The notes beneath the pieces are model-generated. The model was not told the DNA's origin. It saw nothing but the letters and a program-made list of their open reading frames with translations, and ran no database searches. Shown piece after piece: positions 36,814-45,609 of a DNA stretch of 64,000 nt (positions are counted from its first letter, which is position 1; each line of letters opens with the position of its first letter). Source of the DNA: CAYMTR01 sp964393405 (lineage in GTDB: Bacteria; Bacteroidota; Bacteroidia; Bacteroidales; Prolixibacteraceae); assembly GCA_964393405.1 (NCBI GenBank), contig CAYMTR010000007.1, forward strand, positions 38,205 through 102,204, given 5' to 3'. The position numbers were made by a program, and so were the translations under genes.

Positions 36814-37878
36814 ATGTCTATTCCCAAGTTTAAAATATTACTTATCACTGGATTGTTGATATTATTTTCAGTATTAAAAGCGAATGCTTTTATATCAGAC
36901 TTTTCGAAGAAGCTCGATTCAATTCAGTTAATATATGATAAAGATAAAATAAGATTACCCGGCCAAAAATTTGAGATAGGTATTATTGCATATTATAATA
37001 ACGGGAAAATAAAAAAGACAAGGAATTTAGATGATGGCACCCTGTTTTGGAATTTTTTTACAATTGAGGTAAGTGGGGGATCTCATTTTGCGGGAAAAGT
37101 TAAAGTCAGCGATAAATTATACCCATCAAAAGGTAAGTACATTAGCATAAAAGCATGGCCGGGTAAAGGTAAGCATATGTCTAAAGAATTATTGCTACCT
37201 CTTAATTATGAAAGTGAAATTGAAATAATACCTACTTCAAATATTGTAAGAGCTGCTGGATTCAAATTTAATTTTAAAATTCTAGCAAAATTTGATAACG
37301 GTGATATCAAAGAATATTCTTTTAGAAAAAGAGATTTGCTAAAAAGTAAGTATTATTTATTTGCTACAAATGGTGGAGAAATTTTTAAAAACCAATTTCA
37401 TATCAATCAAGACTTTCGTTTAATATCTGACCATAAGGTGTATCTAACAGCTATTTCTAAAAGGAATCCAGACTGTGTGTCCGATTTCACTTTAAATTTA
37501 GATTATAAAGCAGATTACTTATTAACTCTTAGGGGCAGCGATGAATATTTTGGAAGTTCTGGATTTAGTGGAAGCATTGGTTCTGAAGGCTGTAATGGTG
37601 GAGACGGTGGAAGTGGTGGAAATATTTATTTATATTTTACAGAAGATGCCCTCATATATAAAGACTTAATAGTCCCTTCTACGAGAGGAGGTTTTGGAGG
37701 ATCATTAGGAAGTGGGGGTTTTGGAGGTTCAGGAGGTTCGGGTGGAAATGATTCACCAAATGGTTCAGATGGAAGAAGCGGATGGAATGGACAGAGTGGA
37801 TGGAGTGGTTCATTCGGTTGGGGAGGCAAAATTAATTTTGATACTACAGAAGATCTTGTAAATTTGGATGATGAATAA
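36814..37878 (+). CDS. Exported protein with glycine-rich C-terminal tail, function unknown
   Basis: A 354-residue protein I do not recognise as a named family. A signal peptide is clear (residues 1-25, ending in KANA). Residues 30-235 look like two beta-rich modules: each carries a 'KFxIGIIAYYNNGKIKK' or 'KFNFKILAKFDNGDIKE' type element, so a duplicated immunoglobulin-like domain is likely. The C-terminal about 110 residues are a low-complexity glycine/serine-rich tail (runs such as GGFGGSGGSGGND and RSGWNGQSGWSG), interrupted by one hydrophilic segment. Glycine-rich tails of this type occur in surface proteins of Bacteroidota, but the role is unknown. The stop overlaps the start of the PAP2 gene by 11 bp, implying translational coupling. 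Confidence 0.75.
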   Translation: MSIPKFKILLITGLLILFSVLKANAFISDFSKKLDSIQLIYDKDKIRLPGQKFEIGIIAYYNNGKIKKTRNLDDGTLFWNFFTIEVSGGSHFAGKVKVSDKLYPSKGKYISIKAWPGKGKHMSKELLLPLNYESEIEIIPTSNIVRAAGFKFNFKILAKFDNGDIKEYSFRKRDLLKSKYYLFATNGGEIFKNQFHINQDFRLISDHKVYLTAISKRNPDCVSDFTLNLDYKADYLLTLRGSDEYFGSSGFSGSIGSEGCNGGDGGSGGNIYLYFTEDALIYKDLIVPSTRGGFGGSLGSGGFGGSGGSGGNDSPNGSDGRSGWNGQSGWSGSFGWGGKINFDTTEDLVNLDDE

Positions 37879-38548
37879 ATTTTTTAAAGTATTTCCAACA
37901 AAGGAATTTAATATTTTATTCTTTGTTTTCTGGGTGTTTTCTGTTGTTGTTTTGCTTTTCACCAATAGGGGAGATGTGGAAATTTTAATTAATAAAACTT
38001 CAATTTCCGCATTTGATAAACCTTTTTATTTTTTAACTTTTCTAGGACATGGAACCTTTGCAGTCATTGTCTTGATAATACTTATGCTTAAAAATTATTA
38101 TCATTCATTTTATATGTTTTTTTCTCTTCTATTTGTAACTATTTTTTCAAATCTTTTTAAAAGATTATTTTTCCTTCAACTATTACGCCCTCAATGGAAC
38201 TTTTATTATGATGATTATTCAAGAGTGATATTTGATGCTCCGGTAAATTACTTAAGATCATTCCCTTCTGGTCATACAATGACTATTTTTGCATTGGCTG
38301 CAATTCTTACACTTATTATAAATAAACGAAATTTCTCTTTGGTGTTTTTCTTTATTGCCATAATGGTTAGTATTTCTCGTATATATCTTTTGCAGCATTA
38401 TTATACTGACATTTTATGGGGCGCAATATTCGGTTTTTTTGCAGCATATTCAGGATACTGTATTACTGAGTTCTTATTTAAGAAAACTAAAGATAAACAT
38501 ATGAAATCATCGTTGTTTAAGGATTTGAAACGTTGGCTCTCGGTATAA
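37868..38548 (+). CDS. PAP2-superfamily membrane phosphatase
   Basis: A 226-residue protein with about six hydrophobic segments and the three PAP2 phosphatase motifs: a KRLFFLQLLRP element (C1-like), SFPSGHTM (C2), and SRIYLLQHYYTDILWG (C3, with the catalytic His and Asp). Such enzymes remove phosphate from membrane lipids such as undecaprenyl diphosphate, phosphatidic acid or lipid A. Next to GT39 and GT2 glycosyltransferases, recycling of a polyprenyl carrier is the most sensible guess. It starts 11 bp before the stop of the glycine-rich protein gene, and its 3' end overlaps the convergent GT39 gene by 32 bp. Confidence 0.88.
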   Translation: MMNKFFKVFPTKEFNILFFVFWVFSVVVLLFTNRGDVEILINKTSISAFDKPFYFLTFLGHGTFAVIVLIILMLKNYYHSFYMFFSLLFVTIFSNLFKRLFFLQLLRPQWNFYYDDYSRVIFDAPVNYLRSFPSGHTMTIFALAAILTLIINKRNFSLVFFFIAIMVSISRIYLLQHYYTDILWGAIFGFFAAYSGYCITEFLFKKTKDKHMKSSLFKDLKRWLSV

Positions 38549-40115
38549 GCAAAACTGTTGTATCAGGATCAAGAAGATCACTAGATTCGAAAGCGATGTC
38601 ATAAAAAACGGTATCATTCTTATCACTGATTCTCAGATGTCTTAGCGTTGATATTATAATACCCTCCGGATTATCAATAAAAAAATCTTTAAATTCATTC
38701 TCATCGTAGATAGGCTCAACTCTTTTCTTTAAATAAAAAGGATAAGCAACATTCATTTTATGCCAATAAGCTATCTCTTTTTTATTTTCAATAATTGATT
38801 TGCTTTTCATTAGTGGGTTTTGTTTCATCATTGATGGAAACAATATTGTGAAAAAAAGGATTACAGAAATACTACTACCAATTGCAACAGGCAAAACATA
38901 TTTAATGGGCTCAGATTTTCTGGTTTGAAATAAAGATATTGCAATGCCCAAAAAGATAAATCCCATTACAATAAATTGATATCTTATGTTCTTGAACTCA
39001 TTTATTTTGTTAAAAAAATAAATTCCAAGCAAAACGATTAGTACAGAAATTACTAATGCAATAATTTGAGGAATTATGATTTTCCATTTAGATTTAATTT
39101 CTACCAAATAGTGCGCAATGATTATTGCTAAGAAGGGATAGGCAGGAACAGTATAATTTGGTAAACGCGTATCGGAGAAACAAAAGAATACGACAATAGT
39201 CAATGATGAAATTAAGCTGTAAAGTAATATTGTATTGTTTCTTTTGGTTATTGCTTTGTAAAGTGATTGAAAGAGAAATACAGAAAAGGGAAATAATCCT
39301 ATCAAGACATAAAATATTGTTAAAAGAAAGTTTCCTCCATGCCCCTCCTTTGGACTTGAAAACCGATTGATATTATGATCAAGTAAAAAACCTTTTGTCC
39401 AATCCCCGTTTGTGTTGATATGAGCAGCATAGAACCAAGGGGAAGCAATTAGAAGAATTATTAATAATCCCCAAATGAGTTTTAATTCTTTAATAGTTTT
39501 GAAATTAAAACTTCTTTTCGCCAGAAGGAAGATGAATACAGTTATGCCCGGTAAAATAATAGCAACTGGCCCCTTTGAGAGAATTCCCAGTGCTATAGCT
39601 AAGTAGAATAATAATATATCACGTATTTTCTTTTCTGTATACCATGAGTAAAAAAGGAATAAACTCCAGGTAATAAAAAAAATAAGATAAGGATCAGGTA
39701 CGGCAAGATGAAATTGCAGACCCAAGTGAAAAGATGCCAACAAAATTAATGCAGTTATAAATGCTGTCTTTTGTTCAATAAATTTTCTAACATACAAAAA
39801 GGTGATTAGAATTGTCAGCGCACCAAAAACCGCTGAAAAAAAGCGTGCTGCAAAAGCATTTACACCAAAGATCAAATATGAAATAATCATAAAGAAATAG
39901 TGCAAAGGAGGTTTGTCTGTTCTGATGTCGTAGTTAAAAGTTGGAACAAAGAAATCTTTTTGTTCGAGCATTTCTCTTGCACATTCTGAGTTTTTTGCTT
40001 CATCAAAAAAATATATTTCAGATGAAGAGGCCCCGGCGATGTATACTGAAAACGATATAAGGAATAACAAAATAGGTAAGTACCGGTTTATATTTGTAGG
40101 AATATAGACTTTCAT
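38517..40115 (-). CDS. GT39-family (ArnT/PMT-like) membrane glycosyltransferase
   Basis: A 532-residue polytopic inner-membrane protein with about twelve hydrophobic segments. The first periplasmic loop has the family acidic motif EIYFFDEAKNSECAREMLEQ, followed by RTDKPPLHYFFM (the KPP signature). GT-C enzymes of this family move a sugar from a polyprenyl-phosphate carrier to lipid A, a glycan or a protein on the periplasmic side. A GT2 gene that could make such a carrier-linked sugar lies directly divergent, 64 bp away. The 3' end overlaps the PAP2 gene by 32 bp. The sugar and acceptor are unknown. Confidence 0.88.
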   Translation of the reverse strand: MKVYIPTNINRYLPILLFLISFSVYIAGASSSEIYFFDEAKNSECAREMLEQKDFFVPTFNYDIRTDKPPLHYFFMIISYLIFGVNAFAARFFSAVFGALTILITFLYVRKFIEQKTAFITALILLASFHLGLQFHLAVPDPYLIFFITWSLFLFYSWYTEKKIRDILLFYLAIALGILSKGPVAIILPGITVFIFLLAKRSFNFKTIKELKLIWGLLIILLIASPWFYAAHINTNGDWTKGFLLDHNINRFSSPKEGHGGNFLLTIFYVLIGLFPFSVFLFQSLYKAITKRNNTILLYSLISSLTIVVFFCFSDTRLPNYTVPAYPFLAIIIAHYLVEIKSKWKIIIPQIIALVISVLIVLLGIYFFNKINEFKNIRYQFIVMGFIFLGIAISLFQTRKSEPIKYVLPVAIGSSISVILFFTILFPSMMKQNPLMKSKSIIENKKEIAYWHKMNVAYPFYLKKRVEPIYDENEFKDFFIDNPEGIIISTLRHLRISDKNDTVFYDIAFESSDLLDPDTTVLLIPRANVSNP

Positions 40116-40179
40116 TGTTTAAAAATGTTTTATTTTGTTGACATGTTTATTTTTAATACAAAAACTAAACCATTTTAAA

Positions 40180-41130
40180 ATGAAAAAATTAAGTCTGGTT
40201 ATTTGTGTATACAACGAAGAAGACAACATATTACCATTAACTGATAAAATTGTTGATTCATTGAGAAATATTGATTTTGAAGCGATATTTGTCAACGATG
40301 GTTCAAATGATTCAACCCGGGGAAAGATACTTTCAATTAAAGACGATAGATTTATTTTAGTTAACCTGACAAAGAATTTTGGCCAGAGTTCTGCTCTCCA
40401 AGCTGGAATTGATGTTTCTAAGGGTGAATATATAGTGACTTTAGATGGAGATCTTCAAAATGATCCTTCAGATATTCCAATGATGTTAACTAAGGCAGAA
40501 TCAGAAGGATGGGATGTTGTTGCCGGGATAAGAGTAAATCGAAAGGATGGGATGTTATTAAGAAAGATTCCAAGCCGTATTGCAAATTCGATAATTAGAA
40601 ATACGACTGAAGTAAGAATAAAAGATTATGGATGTACTTTGAAAGTTTTCAAAAGTGAAATGGCTAAGAGCATTAAAATATATGGTGAATTGCATAGGTT
40701 TATACCAGTTTTGGTTGCACTCGAAGGTGGAACAATTTCACAGGTTGAAGTAAAACATCATCCTAGGATTCACGGTAAATCAAAATATGGTCTGGGTAGA
40801 ACAATGAAAGTCGTTAGCGATTTATTAGTAGTGTTATTTCTTAAAAAATATCTACAAAAGCCGATGCATCTTTTCGGAGGACTTGGGGGAATTAGCATTT
40901 TAATAGGTGTAATAATAAACATTTATCTTTTTGTTTTAAAGTTAATGGGCAATGATATTTGGGGCAAACCAATTATGATTTTGGGAATGATTTTTCTTTT
41001 AGTAGGGGTGCAGTTAATTACTTTTGGACTATTGGCTGAATTATTAATGCGTACCTATTTTGAGTCTCAAAATAAAAAACCCTATCGGATCAGGAAAATT
41101 GAAACGATAGGGAACAAAGATTCAATCTAA
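40180..41130 (+). CDS. GT2-family polyprenyl-phosphate glycosyltransferase (DPM1/GtrB-like)
   Basis: A 316-residue enzyme starting at MKKLSLVICVYNEED; an upstream in-frame ATG adds 15 residues with no family support. GT-A features: VNDGSNDSTRG early, the DxD-like metal site LDGDLQNDP, and an acceptor motif near HHPRIHGKSKYGLGRT. Two C-terminal transmembrane segments (LFGGLGGISILIGVIINIYLFVL and MIFLLVGVQLITFGLLAELLM) anchor it to the inner face. Members transfer glucose, mannose or a similar sugar to undecaprenyl or dolichyl phosphate. Its divergent GT39 neighbour would use that donor, so the pair likely decorates a surface molecule. Ends 2 bp from the convergent tpx. Confidence 0.92.
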   Translation: MKKLSLVICVYNEEDNILPLTDKIVDSLRNIDFEAIFVNDGSNDSTRGKILSIKDDRFILVNLTKNFGQSSALQAGIDVSKGEYIVTLDGDLQNDPSDIPMMLTKAESEGWDVVAGIRVNRKDGMLLRKIPSRIANSIIRNTTEVRIKDYGCTLKVFKSEMAKSIKIYGELHRFIPVLVALEGGTISQVEVKHHPRIHGKSKYGLGRTMKVVSDLLVVLFLKKYLQKPMHLFGGLGGISILIGVIINIYLFVLKLMGNDIWGKPIMILGMIFLLVGVQLITFGLLAELLMRTYFESQNKKPYRIRKIETIGNKDSI

Positions 41131-41132
41131 AA

Positions 41133-41645
41133 TTATCTAATCTTTTCAATAAGCTTTAATGCAGAGTCGTAATCGGGTTCAGTTGTTATCTCAGGTACTA
41201 TTTCCACATATCTGACAATTCCTTCATTATCGATTATGACAGTTCCTCTGGCTAATAACAAGAGCTCTTTTATAAGGAACCCATATTTATTGCCAAACTC
41301 CCTCTCTTTGTAATCTGAAAGGGTTATAATGGTTTCAAGGTTCTCTGCAGCACAAAACCGTTTATGTGCAAAAGGAAGGTCTAATGATACGCTTAAAACA
41401 ACAACATCTTTCATCGAGTCTGCAACTTTATTGAACCTTTTATTTTGTAATTGACAAATTCCGGTATCGATCGAAGGATACACTGCAATTACAATAGTTT
41501 TTCCCTTGAAAGACGATAAACTAACGGGTTCTAATTTTTGATTTGTTCCAGTGAAATCAGGAGCATTATCACCTATCTTGATCTCTTTACCTATTAGAGT
41601 AACAGGATTTCCGGCAAATTTTACAATATTTTTTCTTTCAGTCAT
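41133..41645 (-). CDS. tpx: Thiol peroxidase (lipid hydroperoxide type)
   Basis: A 170-residue atypical 2-Cys peroxiredoxin of the Tpx class. The peroxidatic cysteine is in PSIDTGICQLQNKRF, where the family usually has SIDTPVC. The resolving cysteine is expected in the FCAAENLETII segment (HKRFCAAENL), and both are present. A typical Tpx start MTERKNIVKFAGNPVTLIG precedes the GDNAPDF motif. It reduces organic hydroperoxides using thioredoxin. No leader or regulator is apparent; the upstream gap has no clear promoter. Confidence 0.95.
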   Translation of the reverse strand: MTERKNIVKFAGNPVTLIGKEIKIGDNAPDFTGTNQKLEPVSLSSFKGKTIVIAVYPSIDTGICQLQNKRFNKVADSMKDVVVLSVSLDLPFAHKRFCAAENLETIITLSDYKEREFGNKYGFLIKELLLLARGTVIIDNEGIVRYVEIVPEITTEPDYDSALKLIEKIR

Positions 41646-41866
41646 TTGTATATTTTTTTGATTTAAAGAATAGACAAATATCCTTCGTTTTTGTTCAAAA
41701 AATTAAACAAAAGTCTTATCTAGAACATTGTATAAATTTTATAATGGAATATTTTTTTTAAGAAAAAAGTCATTAACTTTATAAAAAATAGTTGTATTTA
41801 TCAATGACAATGTTACTTTTGTTGATGTTGGAATCGTTGAAGTTGAAACATAAACCATTTTTATAT

Positions 41867-42823
41867 ATGAAGTTCCGGATATTAATAGTAGTTATTTTGC
41901 TTTTTTCTGTATCGAATTTATTTGCTCAACAGAGAAAAGACAATAATGAAATTGATCCTGAATTTATCGAAAATGAAACAATATTGAACCTCATTGATGA
42001 AGTTACGCCTACCGTTTCATATGTGCCAGCCAACGATTTATATAAAGGCAGATGGGATAACAATAATATCCGATATTCTTCTACACAATTTTCAAATTCA
42101 GAGGATACTTTAATTTTTAATTTAGTTGGAGAAAGCGATACTCCTTACTTCCATCCTGTAAAAGGCAGAATGATTTCAAAATATGGACCTCGAAGCGGAA
42201 GATTACATACAGGGACAGACATTAAACTAAATTCAGGCGACTCAGTTTATTGCGCTTTTGATGGAGTAGTTAGGATCGCAAAAAGGTTAAGCGGATACGG
42301 AAATATGGTCTTGGTTCGGCACAATAATGGATTAGAAACCTTATATGCTCATTTAAAAACAATAAAAGTAAAGATTAATGATCCAATAAATGCGGGAGAT
42401 TTAATAGGTTTAGGAGGGAGGACAGGACGTGCTACTACTGACCACTTGCATTTCGAGACCAGAATCTTTGGCGAGCATTTTGATTCAAAAAAGTATATTG
42501 ATTTTGACCTTCAAATGATGACTTGTGAAAAGCTCTATTATAAAAATAAAAAAGTATACCGAGATATCGAAAGCATCAGAGAAAAACCAATCGCTCCGCC
42601 TTCCAACCTTTTAGCTTCAAAAGATAACGATGGCCAACTTTCAGCAATCGCATCATTGTCAGAGGTTAGTGAACATGTAATTAGAAAAGGAGATAATCTT
42701 TGGTCTATTGCTAAAAGATATAACACATCTGTTAAAAATATTTGTACTTTAAACAATATTACTACTGAACAGATTCTCAAAATTGGTCAAAGGCTACAAG
42801 TTAAAGACGAAGATCAGCAATAA
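41867..42823 (+). CDS. Exported M23-family endopeptidase with C-terminal LysM domain
   Basis: A 318-residue protein when started at MKFRILIVVILLFSVSNLFAQQ, a clear signal peptide; an in-frame ATG 25 codons earlier would give a non-signal N-terminus. The lysostaphin-type peptidase domain (about residues 90-190) has the zinc ligands HTGTDIK (HxxxD) and DHLHFE (HxH). Linker residues 200-260 precede a LysM domain (VIRKGDNLWSIAKRYNTSVKNI to GQRLQV) that should hold the enzyme on peptidoglycan. Likely role: cutting cross-links during cell growth or division, as in DipM/EnvC-like proteins. Complete zinc site suggests an active enzyme rather than an activator. Confidence 0.92.
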   Translation: MKFRILIVVILLFSVSNLFAQQRKDNNEIDPEFIENETILNLIDEVTPTVSYVPANDLYKGRWDNNNIRYSSTQFSNSEDTLIFNLVGESDTPYFHPVKGRMISKYGPRSGRLHTGTDIKLNSGDSVYCAFDGVVRIAKRLSGYGNMVLVRHNNGLETLYAHLKTIKVKINDPINAGDLIGLGGRTGRATTDHLHFETRIFGEHFDSKKYIDFDLQMMTCEKLYYKNKKVYRDIESIREKPIAPPSNLLASKDNDGQLSAIASLSEVSEHVIRKGDNLWSIAKRYNTSVKNICTLNNITTEQILKIGQRLQVKDEDQQ

Positions 42824-42835
42824 TTAGATTATAAA

Positions 42836-43441
42836 TTAAAGCTGATTTTTAATAAATTGAGTTAGAATATTTATTGCCACCTTATTTTTTCCACCTTCAG
42901 GTATTATAATGTCAGCGTACCTCTTACTTGGTTCGATAAATTGTAAGTGCATTGGTCTTACGGTTTGTTCATACCTGATTAAGGTTTGATTCACATCCCT
43001 TCCACGTTCTACTGTATCACGCATTATTACCCTAGATAATCTTACGTCTGCTTCACAATCAACAAATACTTTAATATCCATCATGTTTCTGAATTCAGGG
43101 TTTGTAAGGCATAATATTCCTTCAATAATGATAACATTCTTTGGGTGAACCTTTACTGTTTCATCAGATCTGGTACAAGTTAAAAATGAATATTGTGGAC
43201 AATCAATAGGTAACCCATTTTTTAATTGGCTTATATGGCTGGTTAGTAATTCAAAATCAATAGAATCAGGGTGGTCATAATTCTTTTTTTTTCTTTCTTC
43301 TAAGGGTATATCAGAATTGTCTTTATAATAAGAATCCTGACTTATGACAACAACTTCGTTTTTGTTTAGCTTTTTGACAATTTCATCAACTACAGTTGAT
43401 TTTCCTGATCCTGTTCCTCCAGCAATACCAATAATAATCAT
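42836..43441 (-). CDS. udk: Uridine kinase
   Basis: A 201-residue P-loop kinase starting at MIIIGIAGGTGSGKSTVVDE; 20 extra N-terminal residues are possible in frame but would put unlikely sequence before the P-loop. It phosphorylates uridine and cytidine in pyrimidine salvage. Motifs: Walker A GGTGSGKS, the substrate-binding DSYYKD and YDHPDSIDFELL, and the Arg-rich lid RLSRVIMRDTVERGRD. A TATTTTTG -7-like element lies on the minus strand at 43457-43464, giving a leader of about 10 nt. Divergent from the Dabb-domain gene. Confidence 0.95.
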   Translation of the reverse strand: MIIIGIAGGTGSGKSTVVDEIVKKLNKNEVVVISQDSYYKDNSDIPLEERKKKNYDHPDSIDFELLTSHISQLKNGLPIDCPQYSFLTCTRSDETVKVHPKNVIIIEGILCLTNPEFRNMMDIKVFVDCEADVRLSRVIMRDTVERGRDVNQTLIRYEQTVRPMHLQFIEPSKRYADIIIPEGGKNKVAINILTQFIKNQL

Positions 43442-43545
43442 AACAAGTGTTTTTTTCAAAAATAAGACAATATTACAAGATATCAGTTTTATCTTTGTCA
43501 AAGAATTCTTATTAAATTGAAATTAAAAATTTAAAATAAAAATTT

Positions 43546-43848
43546 ATGATTTGTCATATTGTTCTGTTTAAAATAAAGGAATACAGTTCTGAAGAAGAGA
43601 AAAATAGTGTGATTGAGTCTTTCAGATCAAAACTCCTTTCACTAAAAGATGTGATAAGTGAATTGAAATATATTGAAGTAGGAAGGAATCATTCAATAAA
43701 TTCTCCTTCTTTCGATATTTGTCTTATTACTCATTTCGAATCACTTGATGACTTGAAAAAATATCAGATTCATCCTGATCATTTGAAAGTAGTTGAATTT
43801 GTTCAAGCAGTGACTGTAAGTCGCGCAGCAGTAGATTATGAATTCTAA
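43546..43848 (+). CDS. Stress-responsive alpha/beta barrel (Dabb) domain protein
   Basis: A 100-residue protein made of one ferredoxin-like Dabb domain: MICHIVLFKIKEYSSEEEKN, a middle SLKDVISELKYIEVGRN, and DICLITHFESLDDLKKYQIHPDHLKVVEFV, with the family's central strand. Members form dimeric barrels; some are plant stress proteins, some bacterial enzymes of polyketide or phenolic chemistry, so the function is not known. A TATCTTTG -7-like element at 43490-43497 precedes it. It is 12 bp before manA and likely shares its transcript. Confidence 0.85.
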   Translation: MICHIVLFKIKEYSSEEEKNSVIESFRSKLLSLKDVISELKYIEVGRNHSINSPSFDICLITHFESLDDLKKYQIHPDHLKVVEFVQAVTVSRAAVDYEF

Positions 43849-43860
43849 ATTCATTAATTT

Positions 43861-44844
43861 ATGGAATTATATCCTTTAAAATTTACTCCAATTTATAAAG
43901 AAAGAATTTGGGGGGGGAATAAACTTGAAACTTATTTCGGTCGAAACATTGGCGGTAAAAATAATATTGGTGAAAGTTGGGAATTATCTTCAGTTGAGGA
44001 AAATATTTCTGTAGTTTCGAACGGATATCTTGAAGGTAACGATCTGCAAGAACTACTTGAAATTTATATGGGGGAACTTGTAGGCGAAAAAGTTTATGAA
44101 GAATTTGGGATTGAGTTCCCTATTCTTATTAAGCTTATCGACGCTAACGATGACTTATCAATTCAGGTTCATCCCGATGATGATCTAGCAAAGGAAAGAC
44201 ATAATTCTTATGGAAAGACTGAAATGTGGGTTGCACTCGACGATGTTGACTCTCCTCGACTAATTAATGGTTTTAATAAGAATACAAGCAGAGAAGAATT
44301 TTTAGAAAGATTGAATGATAATACCCTTACTGCTATTTTTAATTACGAAGATGTTAAGAAAGGTGATGCTTTTTTTATTCCGGCAGGTAGGGTCCATGCA
44401 ATTTGTTCTGGGAACCTTATTGCTGAGATTCAACAGACATCTGATGTGACTTATAGAATTTATGACTACGGAAGGGTTGATGAACTCGGTAAAGAGAGAG
44501 AATTGCATCTTGATCTCTCCCTTGACGTAATTGATTTCAGTATAGTAAAAAAGTCAAAAATTGAATATAAAATCGAAAATAATTCTCTGGTTGAGTTAGT
44601 TAATTGTAAGTATTTCACTACAAATATTATTGAAATATCAACTGAATTAGACCGTGATTATTACTCGATTGACAGTTTTGTTATATTGATGAATCTTGAA
44701 GGAGATTGTAAAATTGTTTATAATTCATCTGATATTGAAATAATTAAAAAGGGAGAAACGGTTTTAATACCTGCTTCATTAAATAATATTAAATTGGAAC
44801 CCTTAATGGGTCAATCCAAAATACTTGAGATTTATATACTATAA
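43861..44844 (+). CDS. manA: Mannose-6-phosphate isomerase, class I
   Basis: A 327-residue zinc-dependent cupin that interconverts mannose-6-phosphate and fructose-6-phosphate, feeding GDP-mannose synthesis or mannose use. The start MELYPLKFTPIYKERIWGG is typical of the short bacterial form. Zinc ligands are seen in IQVHPDDDLA (Gln, His), TEMWVAL (Glu) and the GRVHAI segment (His). A second cupin half follows with GDCKIVYNSSDIEIIKKGETVLIPA. Located between the Dabb and engB genes in a tight plus-strand run; nucleotide-sugar use by the nearby glycosyltransferases is a possible link. Confidence 0.95.
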   Translation: MELYPLKFTPIYKERIWGGNKLETYFGRNIGGKNNIGESWELSSVEENISVVSNGYLEGNDLQELLEIYMGELVGEKVYEEFGIEFPILIKLIDANDDLSIQVHPDDDLAKERHNSYGKTEMWVALDDVDSPRLINGFNKNTSREEFLERLNDNTLTAIFNYEDVKKGDAFFIPAGRVHAICSGNLIAEIQQTSDVTYRIYDYGRVDELGKERELHLDLSLDVIDFSIVKKSKIEYKIENNSLVELVNCKYFTTNIIEISTELDRDYYSIDSFVILMNLEGDCKIVYNSSDIEIIKKGETVLIPASLNNIKLEPLMGQSKILEIYIL

Positions 44845-44858
44845 TAACTTCTTGTTTT

Positions 44859-45452
44859 ATGATAATTAAAAATGCTGAATTTATTATCAGTAGTACAGAC
44901 GTAGATAAGTGTCCTAAGACATTCTTACCTGAGTATGCTTTTATTGGCAGATCGAACGTCGGAAAATCATCTATTATTAATATGTTGACCGAGAATGGTA
45001 ACTTAGCTAAAGTTTCAGGCAGGCCAGGAAAAACAAGGTTGATAAATCATTTTCTAATAAACAAAGAATGGTATCTTGTTGATTTACCCGGCTATGGTTA
45101 TGCTCATGTATCTAAAACAGATAAGGACAAATGGGAAAAGTTTATTAGAAAATATTTATTAACAAGGAAAAATCTTTATTGTATTTTTGTTTTAATAGAC
45201 TCACGACTTGAACCTCAAAAGAACGACGTTAATTTTATGCAATGGTTAGGTGAGTTTGAAATTCCTTTTGTAATAGTTTTTACTAAGATTGACAAATTGA
45301 ATAAGACTGAACTTCAGAATTTCAAAGATAACTACTCTGAAAAACTTTTAGAAACTTGGGAGGAAGTTCCCAAAATGTTTATTTCTTCAGCTGTAACTGG
45401 TTACGGAAGAGATGAGATACTTGATTTTATTGAACATGTAAATAAATCTTGA
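44859..45452 (+). CDS. engB: Ribosome biogenesis GTPase EngB (YsxC/YihA)
   Basis: A 197-residue small GTPase needed for assembly of the large ribosomal subunit. G1 is GRSNVGKSSIIN, G2 region GRPGKTRLINHF, G3 DLPGYGYAHV, G4 TKIDKLNK. The length and the absence of a second domain match EngB. It follows manA by 14 bp and may share its transcript. Confidence 0.97.
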   Translation: MIIKNAEFIISSTDVDKCPKTFLPEYAFIGRSNVGKSSIINMLTENGNLAKVSGRPGKTRLINHFLINKEWYLVDLPGYGYAHVSKTDKDKWEKFIRKYLLTRKNLYCIFVLIDSRLEPQKNDVNFMQWLGEFEIPFVIVFTKIDKLNKTELQNFKDNYSEKLLETWEEVPKMFISSAVTGYGRDEILDFIEHVNKS

Positions 45453-45568
45453 GTACTTTGTATTGAGGTTTTGGCCTTTTTTCAATATATAAAATTAGTT
45501 GTGGACAAAATGTTGAAATTATAATTTTCAAATTAAAGAATTACATGTTGTAGAACCTATATATTTTT

Positions 45569-45576
45569 TACTTTTG
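45569..45576 (+). promoter_or_regulatory. Candidate -7 promoter element for prs, which fixes its start
   Basis: TACTTTTG matches TAnnTTTG, with a TTG (45548-45550) 18 bp upstream as -33. The TTG at 45574 that could serve as an early start codon lies inside this element, upstream of any transcript, so the ATG at 45610 is the likely start. Confidence 0.6.
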
Positions 45577-45609
45577 CATCAATATATAACCGAAAATATT
45601 ACTGAAAGC

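Noticed and set aside
37626..37829. Proline-rich 67-residue frame on the minus strand
   Set aside because: It is the antisense shadow of the glycine-rich coding region; GG codons read as Pro on the other strand.
36814..37878. Glycine-rich tail as a collagen-like protein
   Set aside because: The Gly spacing is irregular (GG and GxG pairs), not the strict Gly-X-Y period of collagen-like domains.
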